A DNA stretch of 64,000 bases from Desulfovibrio sp. UIB00 (GTDB taxonomy: Bacteria; Desulfobacterota; Desulfovibrionia; Desulfovibrionales; Desulfovibrionaceae): assembly GCF_022508225.1 (NCBI RefSeq), contig NZ_JAETXJ010000009.1, forward strand, positions 1 to 64,000, in the 5' to 3' direction. This document shows, piece by piece, positions 1 to 7,359 of the stretch. Position 1 is the stretch's first letter. The number at the start of each line of letters is the position of its first letter. A program made the position numbers and the translations under genes. A model generated the notes under the pieces. That model saw only the letters and a program-made list of their open reading frames with translations. It was not told where the DNA came from and made no database searches.

Positions 1-361
1 TGCTCATCCGGGCCAGCAGGGCCAGCCTGGACAATACGGGCATGGCTTGGACGCTTCACGAGTTTGCGGGTACGCACCGAAAGGTTTTCTTCCTGGTAAA
101 TCCTTTCTGTCCGCTTGTGGTTCTGCACCAGCTCTTCCCGGCGCAATAATTCATGCAAGCGCGGAGAACCGAAACGCCGCCGGTCAGTTGCCAGTTCCAG
201 CATCCGAGTCCGCAAAAGAAGATCACGGTCCTCAGATGGTGGTCGTCTGGCTGAACAGCGATTAAATTGAATCACTCGGCAAGCCTGCCGCTCTGAGTAG
301 CCATGCGCAGTCTGAATGTGATGCACTGCTTCCCTGTTGGCTGCGGGCCTCAAAAGTTTTT
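1..361 (-). CDS. IS3-family transposase OrfB, 5' part (made by frameshift, truncated by window edge)
   Basis: I translated the minus strand in the frame -1 to orfA. It is open from the slippery site to base 1. It gives a typical OrfB N-terminal region: HGYSERQACRVI near the start, then DRRRFGSPRLHELLRREEL, then RIYQEENLSVRTRK. These match the conserved pre-catalytic part of IS3-group DDE transposases, which ends in a basic stretch before the first catalytic Asp. There is no convincing independent start codon near the orfA stop, which fits expression as an OrfAB fusion. The DDE catalytic residues lie outside the window, so whether the element is intact is unknown. Confidence 0.8.
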
Positions 362-616
362 TGAGATCACGTCCTTCAGGACGACGATATCAAGCGCTTG
401 TTCACCTACAAGTCTTTTCAGACGGGCGTTCTCTTCCTCCAACTGGCGCAACCGCTTGGCATTAGAGATGTTCATCCCGCCAAACTTGCTGCGCCATTTG
501 TAAAAGGTCGCATCCGAGATGCCATGCTGACGGCACAGATCAACGACACGAACTCCAGCCTCGGCTTGCCGCAAGATCCCAATAATTTGCTCTTCAGTGA
601 ATCTGCTACGTTTCAT
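350..616 (-). CDS. IS3-family transposase OrfA
   Basis: This 88-residue protein has the standard OrfA layout. An N-terminal helix-turn-helix (residues about 6-45, including FTEEQIIGILRQAEAG and HGISDATFYKWRSKFGG) binds the element ends. A leucine-zipper-like helix follows (residues about 52-80, RLRQLEEENARLKRLV), used for OrfA/OrfAB multimerisation. It ends at a TGA just past an A6C slippery run, so part of the ribosomes should shift into orfB and make the active OrfAB transposase. The length is normal for the family. The start is the ATG at 616. Confidence 0.9.
   Translation of the reverse strand: MKRSRFTEEQIIGILRQAEAGVRVVDLCRQHGISDATFYKWRSKFGGMNISNAKRLRQLEEENARLKRLVGEQALDIVVLKDVISKNF
356..362 (-). 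promoter_or_regulatory. Programmed -1 frameshift slippery site (A AAA AAC)
   Basis: On the minus strand the end of orfA reads AAAAAAC in register A AAA AAC, four codons before and including the TTT TGA end of orfA. The orfB frame is exactly -1 relative to orfA and is open across this point. A6 slippery heptamers of this kind drive OrfAB synthesis in IS3 elements. Confidence 0.75.
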
Positions 617-793
617 TTTTGTGCTCCTATGTCAGGAACACTAACTTTTCAATGGCATACTTTTCGGGGGGAGGGGCAAAATCCCCTCCTGCCTGCAGAG
701 CTGACGTCACGCGAATATCAGGCCTCCTTTAAGGGATAAGCCTGAGCTACAACGACCCTGGGCATAAGCATGACCCTAAATTTAATAAGAGTG

Positions 794-1573
794 TTATATC
801 CTGAAATGCTTATCAGTGTGATTGAAGTACAAGGTCAGCATTCTTTCAGCAGTTGTTTTAGATCTTGAAAAATAACTTAAAAGACCACCAATGAGAAAAA
901 TTATTGGCAAAGGTATTGCTCTGGTCTTAATCGCTTCCACACCATCAAATGAGGCAGCAGCACTTGCGAAGTTATGCGTTAAGCGGACTCTATGCACATA
1001 GTTGTTATTATTAAATAACCCGGAACATTTTCGGGGTTCAGAACTCACAAGATATTCCCTGCAAATTAGCGGCCTGTAAGGATATATGCTGCATGAGTTG
1101 TCTACTAGAAAAGGACAAGCGAGTTGTAGTTCCCAATACTTTTTCTGTATATTTATAATAGAGTCTTTGTCTTCAAAATTATCTATATGAAAATATATAA
1201 GATCTTTCAAAAAATTATGCTGCTCAATTTTTGACAGTATTTCATCGAATGAGTGTCTGATCCTATTTCTTTCTTCAGAATTCAACATATCTACTAGATA
1301 AACAAGCAATATTGCTTCATGTATTGAAATCGTTATCAGCTGTCTGCAGCAGGTGCTACACCCTTTTGAGCATTTTGTAACAATTCCATTATTTCCATTT
1401 TTTCTAATTGTTGCTGAAATTATGTCTGAGTGAATAGTGTATATCTCAGGCAATATATCTACAAATGACACTTCCCCATCTGGAGGTGTAACAATGCTAT
1501 TTATAGAAATATCATCATCAAATTTTAATGACACTTCAATAGACGAGTTGTTTTTTACTATATTACTTTCCAT
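794..1573 (-). CDS. YkgJ-like CxxC zinc/iron-chelating domain protein
   Basis: A 259-residue protein with a cysteine cluster of the YkgJ/CxCxCC type: KCSKGCSTCCRQL at about residues 75-87, then ACPFLVDNSCSIYPYRPLICR at about 150-170. The family binds a metal, probably zinc or iron-sulfur; its biological role is poorly known. A hydrophobic stretch lies near the C terminus (PLPIIFLIGGLLSYF). I chose the ATG at 1573 because AGAGGAT sits 7 bases upstream; the ATG at 1600 has no such site. The gene is much more AT-rich than the core genome and lies between an IS and a dead integrase, so it is probably cargo of the old element. Confidence 0.75.
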   Translation of the reverse strand: MESNIVKNNSSIEVSLKFDDDISINSIVTPPDGEVSFVDILPEIYTIHSDIISATIRKNGNNGIVTKCSKGCSTCCRQLITISIHEAILLVYLVDMLNSEERNRIRHSFDEILSKIEQHNFLKDLIYFHIDNFEDKDSIINIQKKYWELQLACPFLVDNSCSIYPYRPLICREYLVSSEPRKCSGLFNNNNYVHRVRLTHNFASAAASFDGVEAIKTRAIPLPIIFLIGGLLSYFSRSKTTAERMLTLYFNHTDKHFRI

Positions 1574-1798
1574 ACAAATCCTCTGCGTGAAAAGACACAT
1601 GTCTAAGATATCTTGTAGTTAAATTAGAAAAACTGCAGTTCTGCTATGACTTTTAAAAACTCTCGGGCTCTCCCGCCGCTCCAGGGTGGGTTTTACGCAC
1701 GGAGTGTCCGGGCAGATGGGCAGATCCCCAATAGTCAATCAACAATTAATGGAGTGGTACATTCCGTCACTTGCCTGAAAGCAAAGAAAAGTAATGGG

Positions 1799-2644
1799 CT
1801 ACTTTAAGATTTTATCGCATAAACCGTCAGTGCCATCTTCTCGAATATCAATCAAAAATTGCCATCTTCTTCATAGATATCCTCGCAGTGAATCTGGCAT
1901 ATTTTTTCAAGCCGCATCCCCGTATAGAGGCGATCAAAGGAACCCAATAATAGGCTGGATTCTTGAAAGTACCAGGTTTATAGTCAGCGCAAAGGAATAT
2001 CCGTTTTATATCATCATCAGAGAGGGGGAGTCTCTTTTCTATGTCCTGCTGTGCATCGTTAAGTCCAAGTCATTGCGCAGGATTACGCTCAATCAAATTC
2101 TCAAGTACAGCCCAAGTAAACATTCCTAAAACAGCTTCAACAATTACATTGATGCGATGTTATCTTTGATATGTGCAAAATTAACATTTTCAATGTTGAT
2201 TTTGTCATTTTCAGTCTGGATGATATCAGGGGAGTATGCGAAACAGCCTCATCATCAATCTGATACTTTAAATATCCGTTCAATCTTTTGCAAATATCAG
2301 AAAGGCTCAATTCTCGTTTGTCTGGAGCATCAAGGATTTTATTCAGTTCATCCTGAAGGAATTTACGAAGCTCCTTAACTCGCTTCATGTTTTCAGCAAA
2401 ATCAGTATGTCCGCTCATCGTCCAATGCTCCAAGGATTCTTTGGTCAAGGCGTGTAACTGCGCAGCTATGCGTGATGCCTGAAATTGATAGGCCGTACAG
2501 GCTGATCCGGATTTCCTTCGCGGGACAGCCTAAGCGTGTGCTGCTTGGGAAGCTATAGCGATAGTAAAAGATCCTTCCTTTTAGGTAAAGGAAGGCAGGA
2601 AGCTTGGCAGGGGAGAGGTGATTATTGGGGTCATACTTACACAT
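1799..2644 (-). pseudogene. Decayed tyrosine recombinase (phage/island integrase)
   Basis: Joining frames on the minus strand gives about 280 codons of an integrase. The N-terminal part (YLKGRIFYYRYSFPSSTRLG, then KEIRISL) looks like the arm domain of DUF6538-type integrases. A frameshift near 2480 leads to a core-binding region (SRIAAQLHALTKESLEHW and following), and another near 2230 to INIENVNFAHIKDNIASM. After a further shift come LGMFTWAVLENLIERNPAQ, an in-frame TGA, LPLSDDDIKRIFLCADY and YYWVPLIASI. A shift near 1925 gives YTGMRLEKICQIHCEDIYEE, which includes the first catalytic Arg (1912-1914). Another near 1895 gives IDIREDGTDG. The H-x-x-R and Tyr parts are absent. The start at 2644 has an AGGAG at 2653-2657. 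The gene is clearly inactive. It abuts the tRNA-Leu 3' end. Confidence 0.85.
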
Positions 2645-2733
2645 AGTTGGAACTCCTGTGACCCAATGAGTGTCCCAAAAGGGCATCTGCAAAGGGGAAT
2701 GGGGTCACCAACTACGGAAAGCTTCTCAAGCGA

Positions 2734-2773
2734 TAGAAAAAGAAAAAGGAATTGAGCTTGTTAGCTCAATTCC
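2734..2773 (-). terminator. Rho-independent terminator of tRNA-Leu
   Basis: On the minus strand, 9 bases after the tRNA 3' end, the arms GGAATTGAGCT and AGCTCAATTCC form a strong hairpin with a 4-base loop. A T-rich tract (CTTTTTCTTTTTCTATC) follows it. This is the end of the tRNA transcript. Confidence 0.85.
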
Positions 2774-2781
2774 TAAATTCA

Positions 2782-2866
2782 TGGTGCCGAGGGCGGGACT
2801 CGAACCCGCACGAGAATCCTCACTACCCCCTCAAGATAGCGTGTCTACCAGTTCCACCACCTCGGC
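2782..2866 (-). tRNA. tRNA-Leu(GAG)
   Basis: The 85-base cloverleaf includes an encoded CCA. The acceptor GCCGAGG pairs with CCTCGGC. The D arm contains GGAACTGGTAGACAC, and the anticodon loop TTGAGGG gives anticodon GAG. A long variable arm, typical of class II tRNAs, is followed by the T arm with GGTTCGAGTCC. The 3' end faces the decayed integrase, so this tRNA was probably the attachment site of the left element. Confidence 0.95.
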
Positions 2867-2876
2867 GCGAGAAGAT

Positions 2877-2905
2877 GTACTACGGCAAACTGAAACCCTT
2901 GGCAA
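2877..2905 (-). promoter_or_regulatory. Promoter of tRNA-Leu
   Basis: On the minus strand TTGCCA (2905-2900), a 17-base spacer and TAGTAC (2882-2877) form a sigma-70-like promoter. The -10 box ends 10 bases before the tRNA 5' end. The same TTGCCA-17 arrangement precedes the tRNA-Pro gene at 48970. Confidence 0.6.
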
Positions 2906-2983
2906 GCTTTTTTTTCAAAAATTTATCAAGACTTGCGCTTGAAGGTTGATACAGGTAGATTTTTTCGTTCATGAGAGGTGAGT

Positions 2984-4042
2984 ATGGACGAGATTGTTCA
3001 AAAGTTTTTGCGCGGCACAGGGCCTGTGCTGTGCGTGGATATAGGCAGCGGCACGCAGGATGCCCTTTTGGCCCGCCCCGGCCTTGAATGCGAGAACTGG
3101 CCGCGCTTTGTTTTGCCCGCGCCCGCGCGGCTCGTTGCCCAGCGCATCCGCGAGTTGACCCTGCTCAAACGCAATATATGGCTTTACGGCGCCAATATGG
3201 GCGGCGGCTTTACCCAAGCCATCAAGGAACACCTTGCAGCGGGGCTTTCCGTCAGTGCAACTGCCTCGGCCACGCGCGGCATTCATGATAATGAAGAAGT
3301 AGTGCGCAAAATCGGCGTTGAGGTGCGCGCCAACTGCCCCGAGGGCAGTGTGCCGGTTTTTCTCACCGATTATTCGCCGGAATTCTGGGGCGGGCTGCTG
3401 CGCCATGCAGGGCTGCCCCTGCCGCATCTGGTGCTGACGGCTGCGCAGGATCACGGTTTTCATACCCACGGCAACCGTCAGGCGCGCATGCGCGCATGGA
3501 CGGAACTGCTGGGCGCATCTTCCGATCCCAGGCGCTGGATATACGAAACGCCGCCGCCATCGTTGACGCGTCTTGTGCCCCTGCACGATAAAACAGGCGG
3601 CCCGGTTGCCGACACCGGGGCCAGTGCGCTGCTTGGCGCATTGTGCGACAAGGAAGTGATGGACCGCAGTTATCGGCAGGGCATCACGGTCATCAACGTG
3701 GGCAACGGGCATACCGTGGCTGCTCTGGTATATAAGGGACAGGTGCGCGGAATTTACGAGCATCACACTGGCATGCGAACTCTGGAGCAGTTGCTGGGCG
3801 ATCTTGAACAGTTCCGCAAGCACTGGCTGCCCACAGAAGAGGTGCAGGCCTCAGGCGGGCACGGCACGGCTTTTGGCCCGTATTGTGAAGAAGCCGGCGG
3901 TTACGAGCCAACCTACATCACCGGGCCAAAGCGCGCATTGCTGCAAGGGCAGGGGCGTTTTCTTGCCCCGCACGGCGATATGATGATCGCCGGATGTTTC
4001 GGCCTTATTTGGGGATGGGCGCACACCCGGGCCGGAGAGTAG
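2984..4042 (+). CDS. DUF1786 family protein (ASKHA-like fold)
   Basis: A 352-residue protein matching the DUF1786 family, sometimes annotated as putative pyruvate formate-lyase activating enzyme, which I do not believe because there is no radical SAM CxxxCxxC motif. An N-terminal VLCVDIGSGTQDALL and a later ITVINVGNGHTVAALV resemble the phosphate-binding loops of the actin/Hsp70/sugar kinase superfamily. Other conserved-looking parts are GANMGGGFTQAI, a YSPEFWGG segment and GQGRFLAPHGDMMIAG near the end. The ATG at 2984 is preferred over the GTG at 2978 because the site GAGAGGTGA is then properly spaced. The gene lies 86 bases before the CoA-ligase gene on the same strand. Function unknown; ATP binding is an inference. 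Confidence 0.7.
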   Translation: MDEIVQKFLRGTGPVLCVDIGSGTQDALLARPGLECENWPRFVLPAPARLVAQRIRELTLLKRNIWLYGANMGGGFTQAIKEHLAAGLSVSATASATRGIHDNEEVVRKIGVEVRANCPEGSVPVFLTDYSPEFWGGLLRHAGLPLPHLVLTAAQDHGFHTHGNRQARMRAWTELLGASSDPRRWIYETPPPSLTRLVPLHDKTGGPVADTGASALLGALCDKEVMDRSYRQGITVINVGNGHTVAALVYKGQVRGIYEHHTGMRTLEQLLGDLEQFRKHWLPTEEVQASGGHGTAFGPYCEEAGGYEPTYITGPKRALLQGQGRFLAPHGDMMIAGCFGLIWGWAHTRAGE

Positions 4043-4128
4043 CTTTTTTGTTCCCGTCACGGCGGGTGAACACGCATTACAAGCTGACGCGCCTCGGGGG
4101 CGTTGCGGCATGAAGCTGAGGAGGCGGC

Positions 4129-5427
4129 ATGGAATTCTTTGATGAGGCGGAGTGTTGGAGCAGGGATCAGATTGAACAGACCCAGCTTTCGCGGCTGAGA
4201 AGCACGGTGGCCCAGACGCGCAAGTGCGACTTTTATCGTCAGCGCCTGGACGAAGCGGGTGTTGGGCCAGATTCCATCCGCAGTCTGGATGATCTGCGGC
4301 GCATCCCCTTTACCACTAAGCAGGATCTGCGTTCCCAGTACCCCACGGGGCTTTTGTGCGTGCCGCAGTCCGAGATAGTGCGCATGCACTGCTCCAGCGG
4401 CACCACCGGTTCGCCCGTGGCCATTTGCCACACGCAGAACGACATCAACTCCTGGGCCGACCTCATGGCGCGCAGCATCCACATGGTTGGCGTGCGCCGG
4501 GACGACGTTTTTCAGAACATGTCCGGCTACGGGCTGTTCACGGGCGGCCTTGGTATCCATTTTGGCGCGGAGCGCCTGGGCTGCATGACCATCCCCGCCG
4601 GGGCTGGCAACTCGCGCCGCCAGATCAAACTTGCCAAGGATTTCCGTACCACGGTTGCTCACATTCTGCCTTCATACGCTCTTATTCTGGGCGAGCACCT
4701 GCGCAACATGGGCGAAGATCCGCGCCAGTTCCCCCTGCGCATCGCCCTTGTGGGCGCGGAGCCGTATACCGAAGAATTCCGCCGCCGCATAGAAGACCTT
4801 TTTGACATGAAGGCCTACAACTCCTATGGCCTGTCTGAAATGAACGGCCCCGGCGTGGGCTTTGAATGTCTGCATCAGGCGGGCATGCACCTGTGGGAAG
4901 ACGCCTATATTCCAGAAATCGTCGATCCCGAAACTGGCGAGCCCATGCCCGAGGGCGAAGTGGGCGAACTTGTCATGACCTGCCTCTGCCGCCAGGGCAT
5001 GCCCATCCTGCGTTACCGCACCCGCGACCTTACGCGCTTTTTGCCGGGCGAATGCGCCTGTGGCCGCAAGCACCGCCGCATAGACCGCATTCTTGGTCGT
5101 GCGGACGACATGTTCATCATCAAGGGCGTCAATATCTACCCCATGCAGATTGAGCAGGTCATCATGACCTTTGCGGAAGTGGGCCAGAGCTACCTGATCT
5201 TGCTTGAGAACGACGGTCTTGGCGATGTGATGCGCGTACAGATCGAAATCCGCGACGAGCATTTTGTGGAAGACATGCGCGTGCTGCAAAACCTGCAAAA
5301 GGCCATTGCCGCGCGCCTGCGTGATGAAATCCTCATCACGCCCAGGGTTGAGCTTGTGGAAAGCAACAGCCTGCCCCGTACCGAGGGCAAGGCCGTACGC
5401 TTGCAGGACATGCGCAACAAGAACTAA
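4129..5427 (+). CDS. paaK: Phenylacetate-CoA ligase-like AMP-forming acyl-CoA synthetase
   Basis: The 432-residue length is typical for PaaK-type ligases, which adenylate an aryl acid and transfer it to CoA. The ATP/AMP loop HCSSGTTGSPVAI lies at about residues 86-98. YNSYGLSEMNGPG (about 227-239) is the adenylate-binding motif. RYRTRDLTRF and GRADDMFIIKGVNIYP (about 322-337) mark the hinge and C-terminal domain. In Desulfovibrio relatives such genes often sit with indolepyruvate oxidoreductases in aromatic amino acid breakdown; here the neighbours are DUF1786 and DUF456, so the substrate cannot be told. GAGGAGGCGG lies just before the ATG. The gene is probably co-transcribed with the next two, with gaps of 18 and 4 bases. 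Confidence 0.85.
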   Translation: MEFFDEAECWSRDQIEQTQLSRLRSTVAQTRKCDFYRQRLDEAGVGPDSIRSLDDLRRIPFTTKQDLRSQYPTGLLCVPQSEIVRMHCSSGTTGSPVAICHTQNDINSWADLMARSIHMVGVRRDDVFQNMSGYGLFTGGLGIHFGAERLGCMTIPAGAGNSRRQIKLAKDFRTTVAHILPSYALILGEHLRNMGEDPRQFPLRIALVGAEPYTEEFRRRIEDLFDMKAYNSYGLSEMNGPGVGFECLHQAGMHLWEDAYIPEIVDPETGEPMPEGEVGELVMTCLCRQGMPILRYRTRDLTRFLPGECACGRKHRRIDRILGRADDMFIIKGVNIYPMQIEQVIMTFAEVGQSYLILLENDGLGDVMRVQIEIRDEHFVEDMRVLQNLQKAIAARLRDEILITPRVELVESNSLPRTEGKAVRLQDMRNKN

Positions 5428-5445
5428 CAGCGACCGGAGGGCCGC

Positions 5446-6054
5446 ATGGATTTTCTGCCTTTTCCCCTGGCTTCATTGCTGGCCGGGGCATTCATAACGC
5501 TGCTGTGCTTTGTGCTGCTGCTCAACATTTTTGGGCTGCCCGCCAACTGGGTGCTGCTGGGGCTTGTGGCGTTGTGGAAGGTGGTGCATCCCGGCGCGAC
5601 CTCCATGGATGTCTGGTTCTGGATCATGATGGTGGGCTTAGCTCTTGTGGGCGAAGCCCTGGAAATGGGCATGCAGATACTCAAGGCCAAACGCTATGGC
5701 TCCAGTTCTTCCGGCACATTCGCGGGGATGATTGGGGCCATAGCGGGGGCCATTCTGCTTGCGCCGCTCTTTTTTGGGCTTGGGGCGCTTATCGGCGCGC
5801 TGGCTGGGGCGTGGACAGGCTGTTTTGTTGTGGAGCACCTCAAGGGGCGCCCTCTGCGCGAGGCTCTGGACGCGGCTTTTGGCGCCATGATGGGCCGATT
5901 CCTCGGCACCGTGTGCAAGTGCGGCGCAGGCGGGGCCATGCTGGCTCTGGCTGCCGGGCGTATCTGGCCCAAGCTGCCGCCCCAGATGCCCCCGGCTTTT
6001 TCTCCCGAAGCTCCCACGCAGGTCTTGCTGACGCTGCTGCGGGGCCTGTGCTGA
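5446..6054 (+). CDS. DUF456 family membrane protein
   Basis: A 202-residue, strongly hydrophobic protein with about five predicted membrane segments. The first is at residues 8-30 and the next near 55-75. Two lie in the glycine/alanine-rich part (SGTFAGMIGAIAGAILLAPLF and the helix after it), and the last is near 150-165. The glycine-rich repeats and the layout match DUF456, whose function is unknown. CGGAGGG precedes the ATG by about 5 bases. It lies 18 bases after the CoA ligase and 4 bases before trmJ, so it is likely in one operon. Confidence 0.75.
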   Translation: MDFLPFPLASLLAGAFITLLCFVLLLNIFGLPANWVLLGLVALWKVVHPGATSMDVWFWIMMVGLALVGEALEMGMQILKAKRYGSSSSGTFAGMIGAIAGAILLAPLFFGLGALIGALAGAWTGCFVVEHLKGRPLREALDAAFGAMMGRFLGTVCKCGAGGAMLALAAGRIWPKLPPQMPPAFSPEAPTQVLLTLLRGLC

Positions 6055-6058
6055 GGTT

Positions 6059-6802
6059 ATGATGCTGCTGCAAGGTCTTGAAGTTGTATTGGTCAAAACG
6101 CGCTTTCCTGAAAATATTGGCATGGCTGCCCGCGCCTGCGTCAACATGGGTTGCCCCACATTGCGCCTTGTTGACCCGGAGCGGTGGGACAGGGAAAAGG
6201 CGCGTCCTCTGGCTACGCCCAAGGGGCAGGATATCCTGGATGCCGTGGAAGTGCATGAAGACGTGGCACAGGCTGTGGCCCAAAGCGCACTGGTGTTTGG
6301 CACCACCGCGCGCGTGGGCGGCTGGCGTCAGGCTTTGCTTTCGCCGGAGCAGGCCGCGCGCGAGGCCGCAGCCGTGCTCGCCAAGGGCGAGAAGGTTTCC
6401 TTTGTTTTTGGCCCGGAAGACCGTGGCCTTAACAACGATGAGATCATGCATTGCCACCGCTTGGTAACTATCCCCACGGATCCGGCTGCCAGTTCGCTCA
6501 ACCTTGCCCAGGCCGTGCTGCTGCTCAGTTACACCTGCGCCAATGCCGTGCGTGCCCTGCAACACGGCGAAAGGCAGATAGAAATACCGCGCGGCGGCAA
6601 GGTGGCAACTGCGGCAGAGCAGGAGCGCTTGGTGGAATCGCTTAAGGATGTGTTACTGCGTCTTGATTATCTGCACGGTGACAACCGTGATTATTTTTTG
6701 ATGCCCTGGCGCAGGCTTATTAGTCGGGCAGGACTATTACGGCACGAATATGATGCCCTCATGGGACTGTGCCGTCAGGTGCGTAACAAACTGCCAGATT
6801 AA
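6059..6802 (+). CDS. trmJ: tRNA/rRNA 2'-O-methyltransferase, TrmJ-like (SPOUT class)
   Basis: A 247-residue SPOUT methyltransferase. TrmJ methylates the 2'-O of nucleotide 32 in the tRNA anticodon loop using SAM. The N terminus has VLVKTRFPENIGMAARA (motif 1, with the Arg/Asn-Gly pair). VSFVFGPEDRGLNNDEI (about 117-133) is motif 2. TIPTDPAASSLNLAQAVLLL (about 140-160) is the knot motif 3 that binds SAM. The C-terminal helical extension (about 175-247) is typical for TrmJ. Two ATGs stand side by side at 6059 and 6062; the second has the better spacing to GAGG. A strong terminator follows. Confidence 0.85.
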   Translation: MMLLQGLEVVLVKTRFPENIGMAARACVNMGCPTLRLVDPERWDREKARPLATPKGQDILDAVEVHEDVAQAVAQSALVFGTTARVGGWRQALLSPEQAAREAAAVLAKGEKVSFVFGPEDRGLNNDEIMHCHRLVTIPTDPAASSLNLAQAVLLLSYTCANAVRALQHGERQIEIPRGGKVATAAEQERLVESLKDVLLRLDYLHGDNRDYFLMPWRRLISRAGLLRHEYDALMGLCRQVRNKLPD

Positions 6803-6825
6803 TTTCTTTTATGCAGGCTTTTAAT

Positions 6826-6886
6826 AAGCCCGTTCTTGCTCTCCATGCATGGTTCAATGCTGTGAGGACGCAGGAACGGGCTTTTT
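6826..6886 (+). terminator. Rho-independent terminator after trmJ
   Basis: The arms AAGCCCGTTCTTGC and GCAGGAACGGGCTT pair over 14 positions with one bulge. They are followed by TTTTTCTATT and separated by a 30-base loop region. This ends the operon that begins at 2984 or 4129. Confidence 0.85.
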
Positions 6887-7359
6887 CTATTGGGTGCAAT
6901 GCTGACTTGCAACTTTTTTTCTTTTTTCTTCGACACAGGGCAGCGCCCGCTAATGGCTCAAAAAGTCTGACTAGTTGAAAAAAAATTCACAATCACTAGG
7001 GAGAGGACTTAGCTATAACACTCCAGATTTAAACGTGATTTTTTTTCAACGCAACAAGCAAACAAGTTGAACCCATTGACCATACTCAAGTATCTGATAC
7101 TATAAACGTATATTTTGTGTTATCTGTTTTGTGTAGAGGAAATCGTTTTTTCGTAATTAACTTGACCTTTGGCCTATTAATTTTTTTAACCATGCCGTTA
7201 AGGAGAGTGAAGATCACTTAGTCTTAAATGAAGCTGGCCGTAAGCCCAGTGCAGAGTTTTTGCACTCCGAGGTGAGCGCTGGCGGCTGGTCATGCACCGG
7301 CCACATGGCGTTATGATACGGTAAAATTTGTGGTGGACGTTTCTGGCAAGGAGAATGGC
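6887..7359. other. Intergenic region upstream of the chemoreceptor
   Basis: This 470-base AT-rich stretch holds no gene I can support. A weak promoter-like pair, TTGACC (7076-7081), 16 bases, TACTAT (7098-7103), faces the chemoreceptor and would leave a leader of about 250 bases. The last 160 bases are more GC-rich and contain a small hairpin (GTGCA and TGCAC at about 7247-7263). I checked this leader against c-di-GMP riboswitch consensus elements by eye and did not find them. Confidence 0.4.

Larger units (their letters stand above)
1..678 (-). mobile_element. IS3-family insertion sequence, partial (runs off the left edge)
   Basis: The minus strand carries an orfA/orfB pair of the IS3 type: a small helix-turn-helix protein followed, in the -1 frame, by the N-terminal part of the DDE transposase. 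The orfB part continues past base 1, so only the orfA end of the element is in the window. The likely outer end is the C-rich sequence at about 661-678, which on the minus strand begins TGCCCCTCCC; IS3 ends normally begin with TG. The opposite inverted repeat is not available, so this boundary is a guess. Confidence 0.8.

Noticed and set aside
1794..2129. 111-codon plus-strand frame over the integrase remains
   Set aside because: It lies antisense to recognisable integrase segments and has no ribosome site.
2670..2949. Two open frames across the tRNA-Leu gene on the plus strand
   Set aside because: They run through the tRNA on its complementary strand and have no ribosome site; the tRNA explains the sequence.
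2978..4042. Annotation of the DUF1786 protein as pyruvate formate-lyase activating enzyme
   Set aside because: There is no radical SAM cysteine motif; the name is inherited from poor database labels.
4057..5298. Long minus-strand frames opposite the CoA ligase gene
   Set aside because: They are His/Ala-rich antisense shadows of a clear plus-strand gene with high third-position GC.
6900..7350. Possible cyclic di-GMP riboswitch before the chemoreceptor
   Set aside because: The conserved elements of that riboswitch could not be found in the leader.
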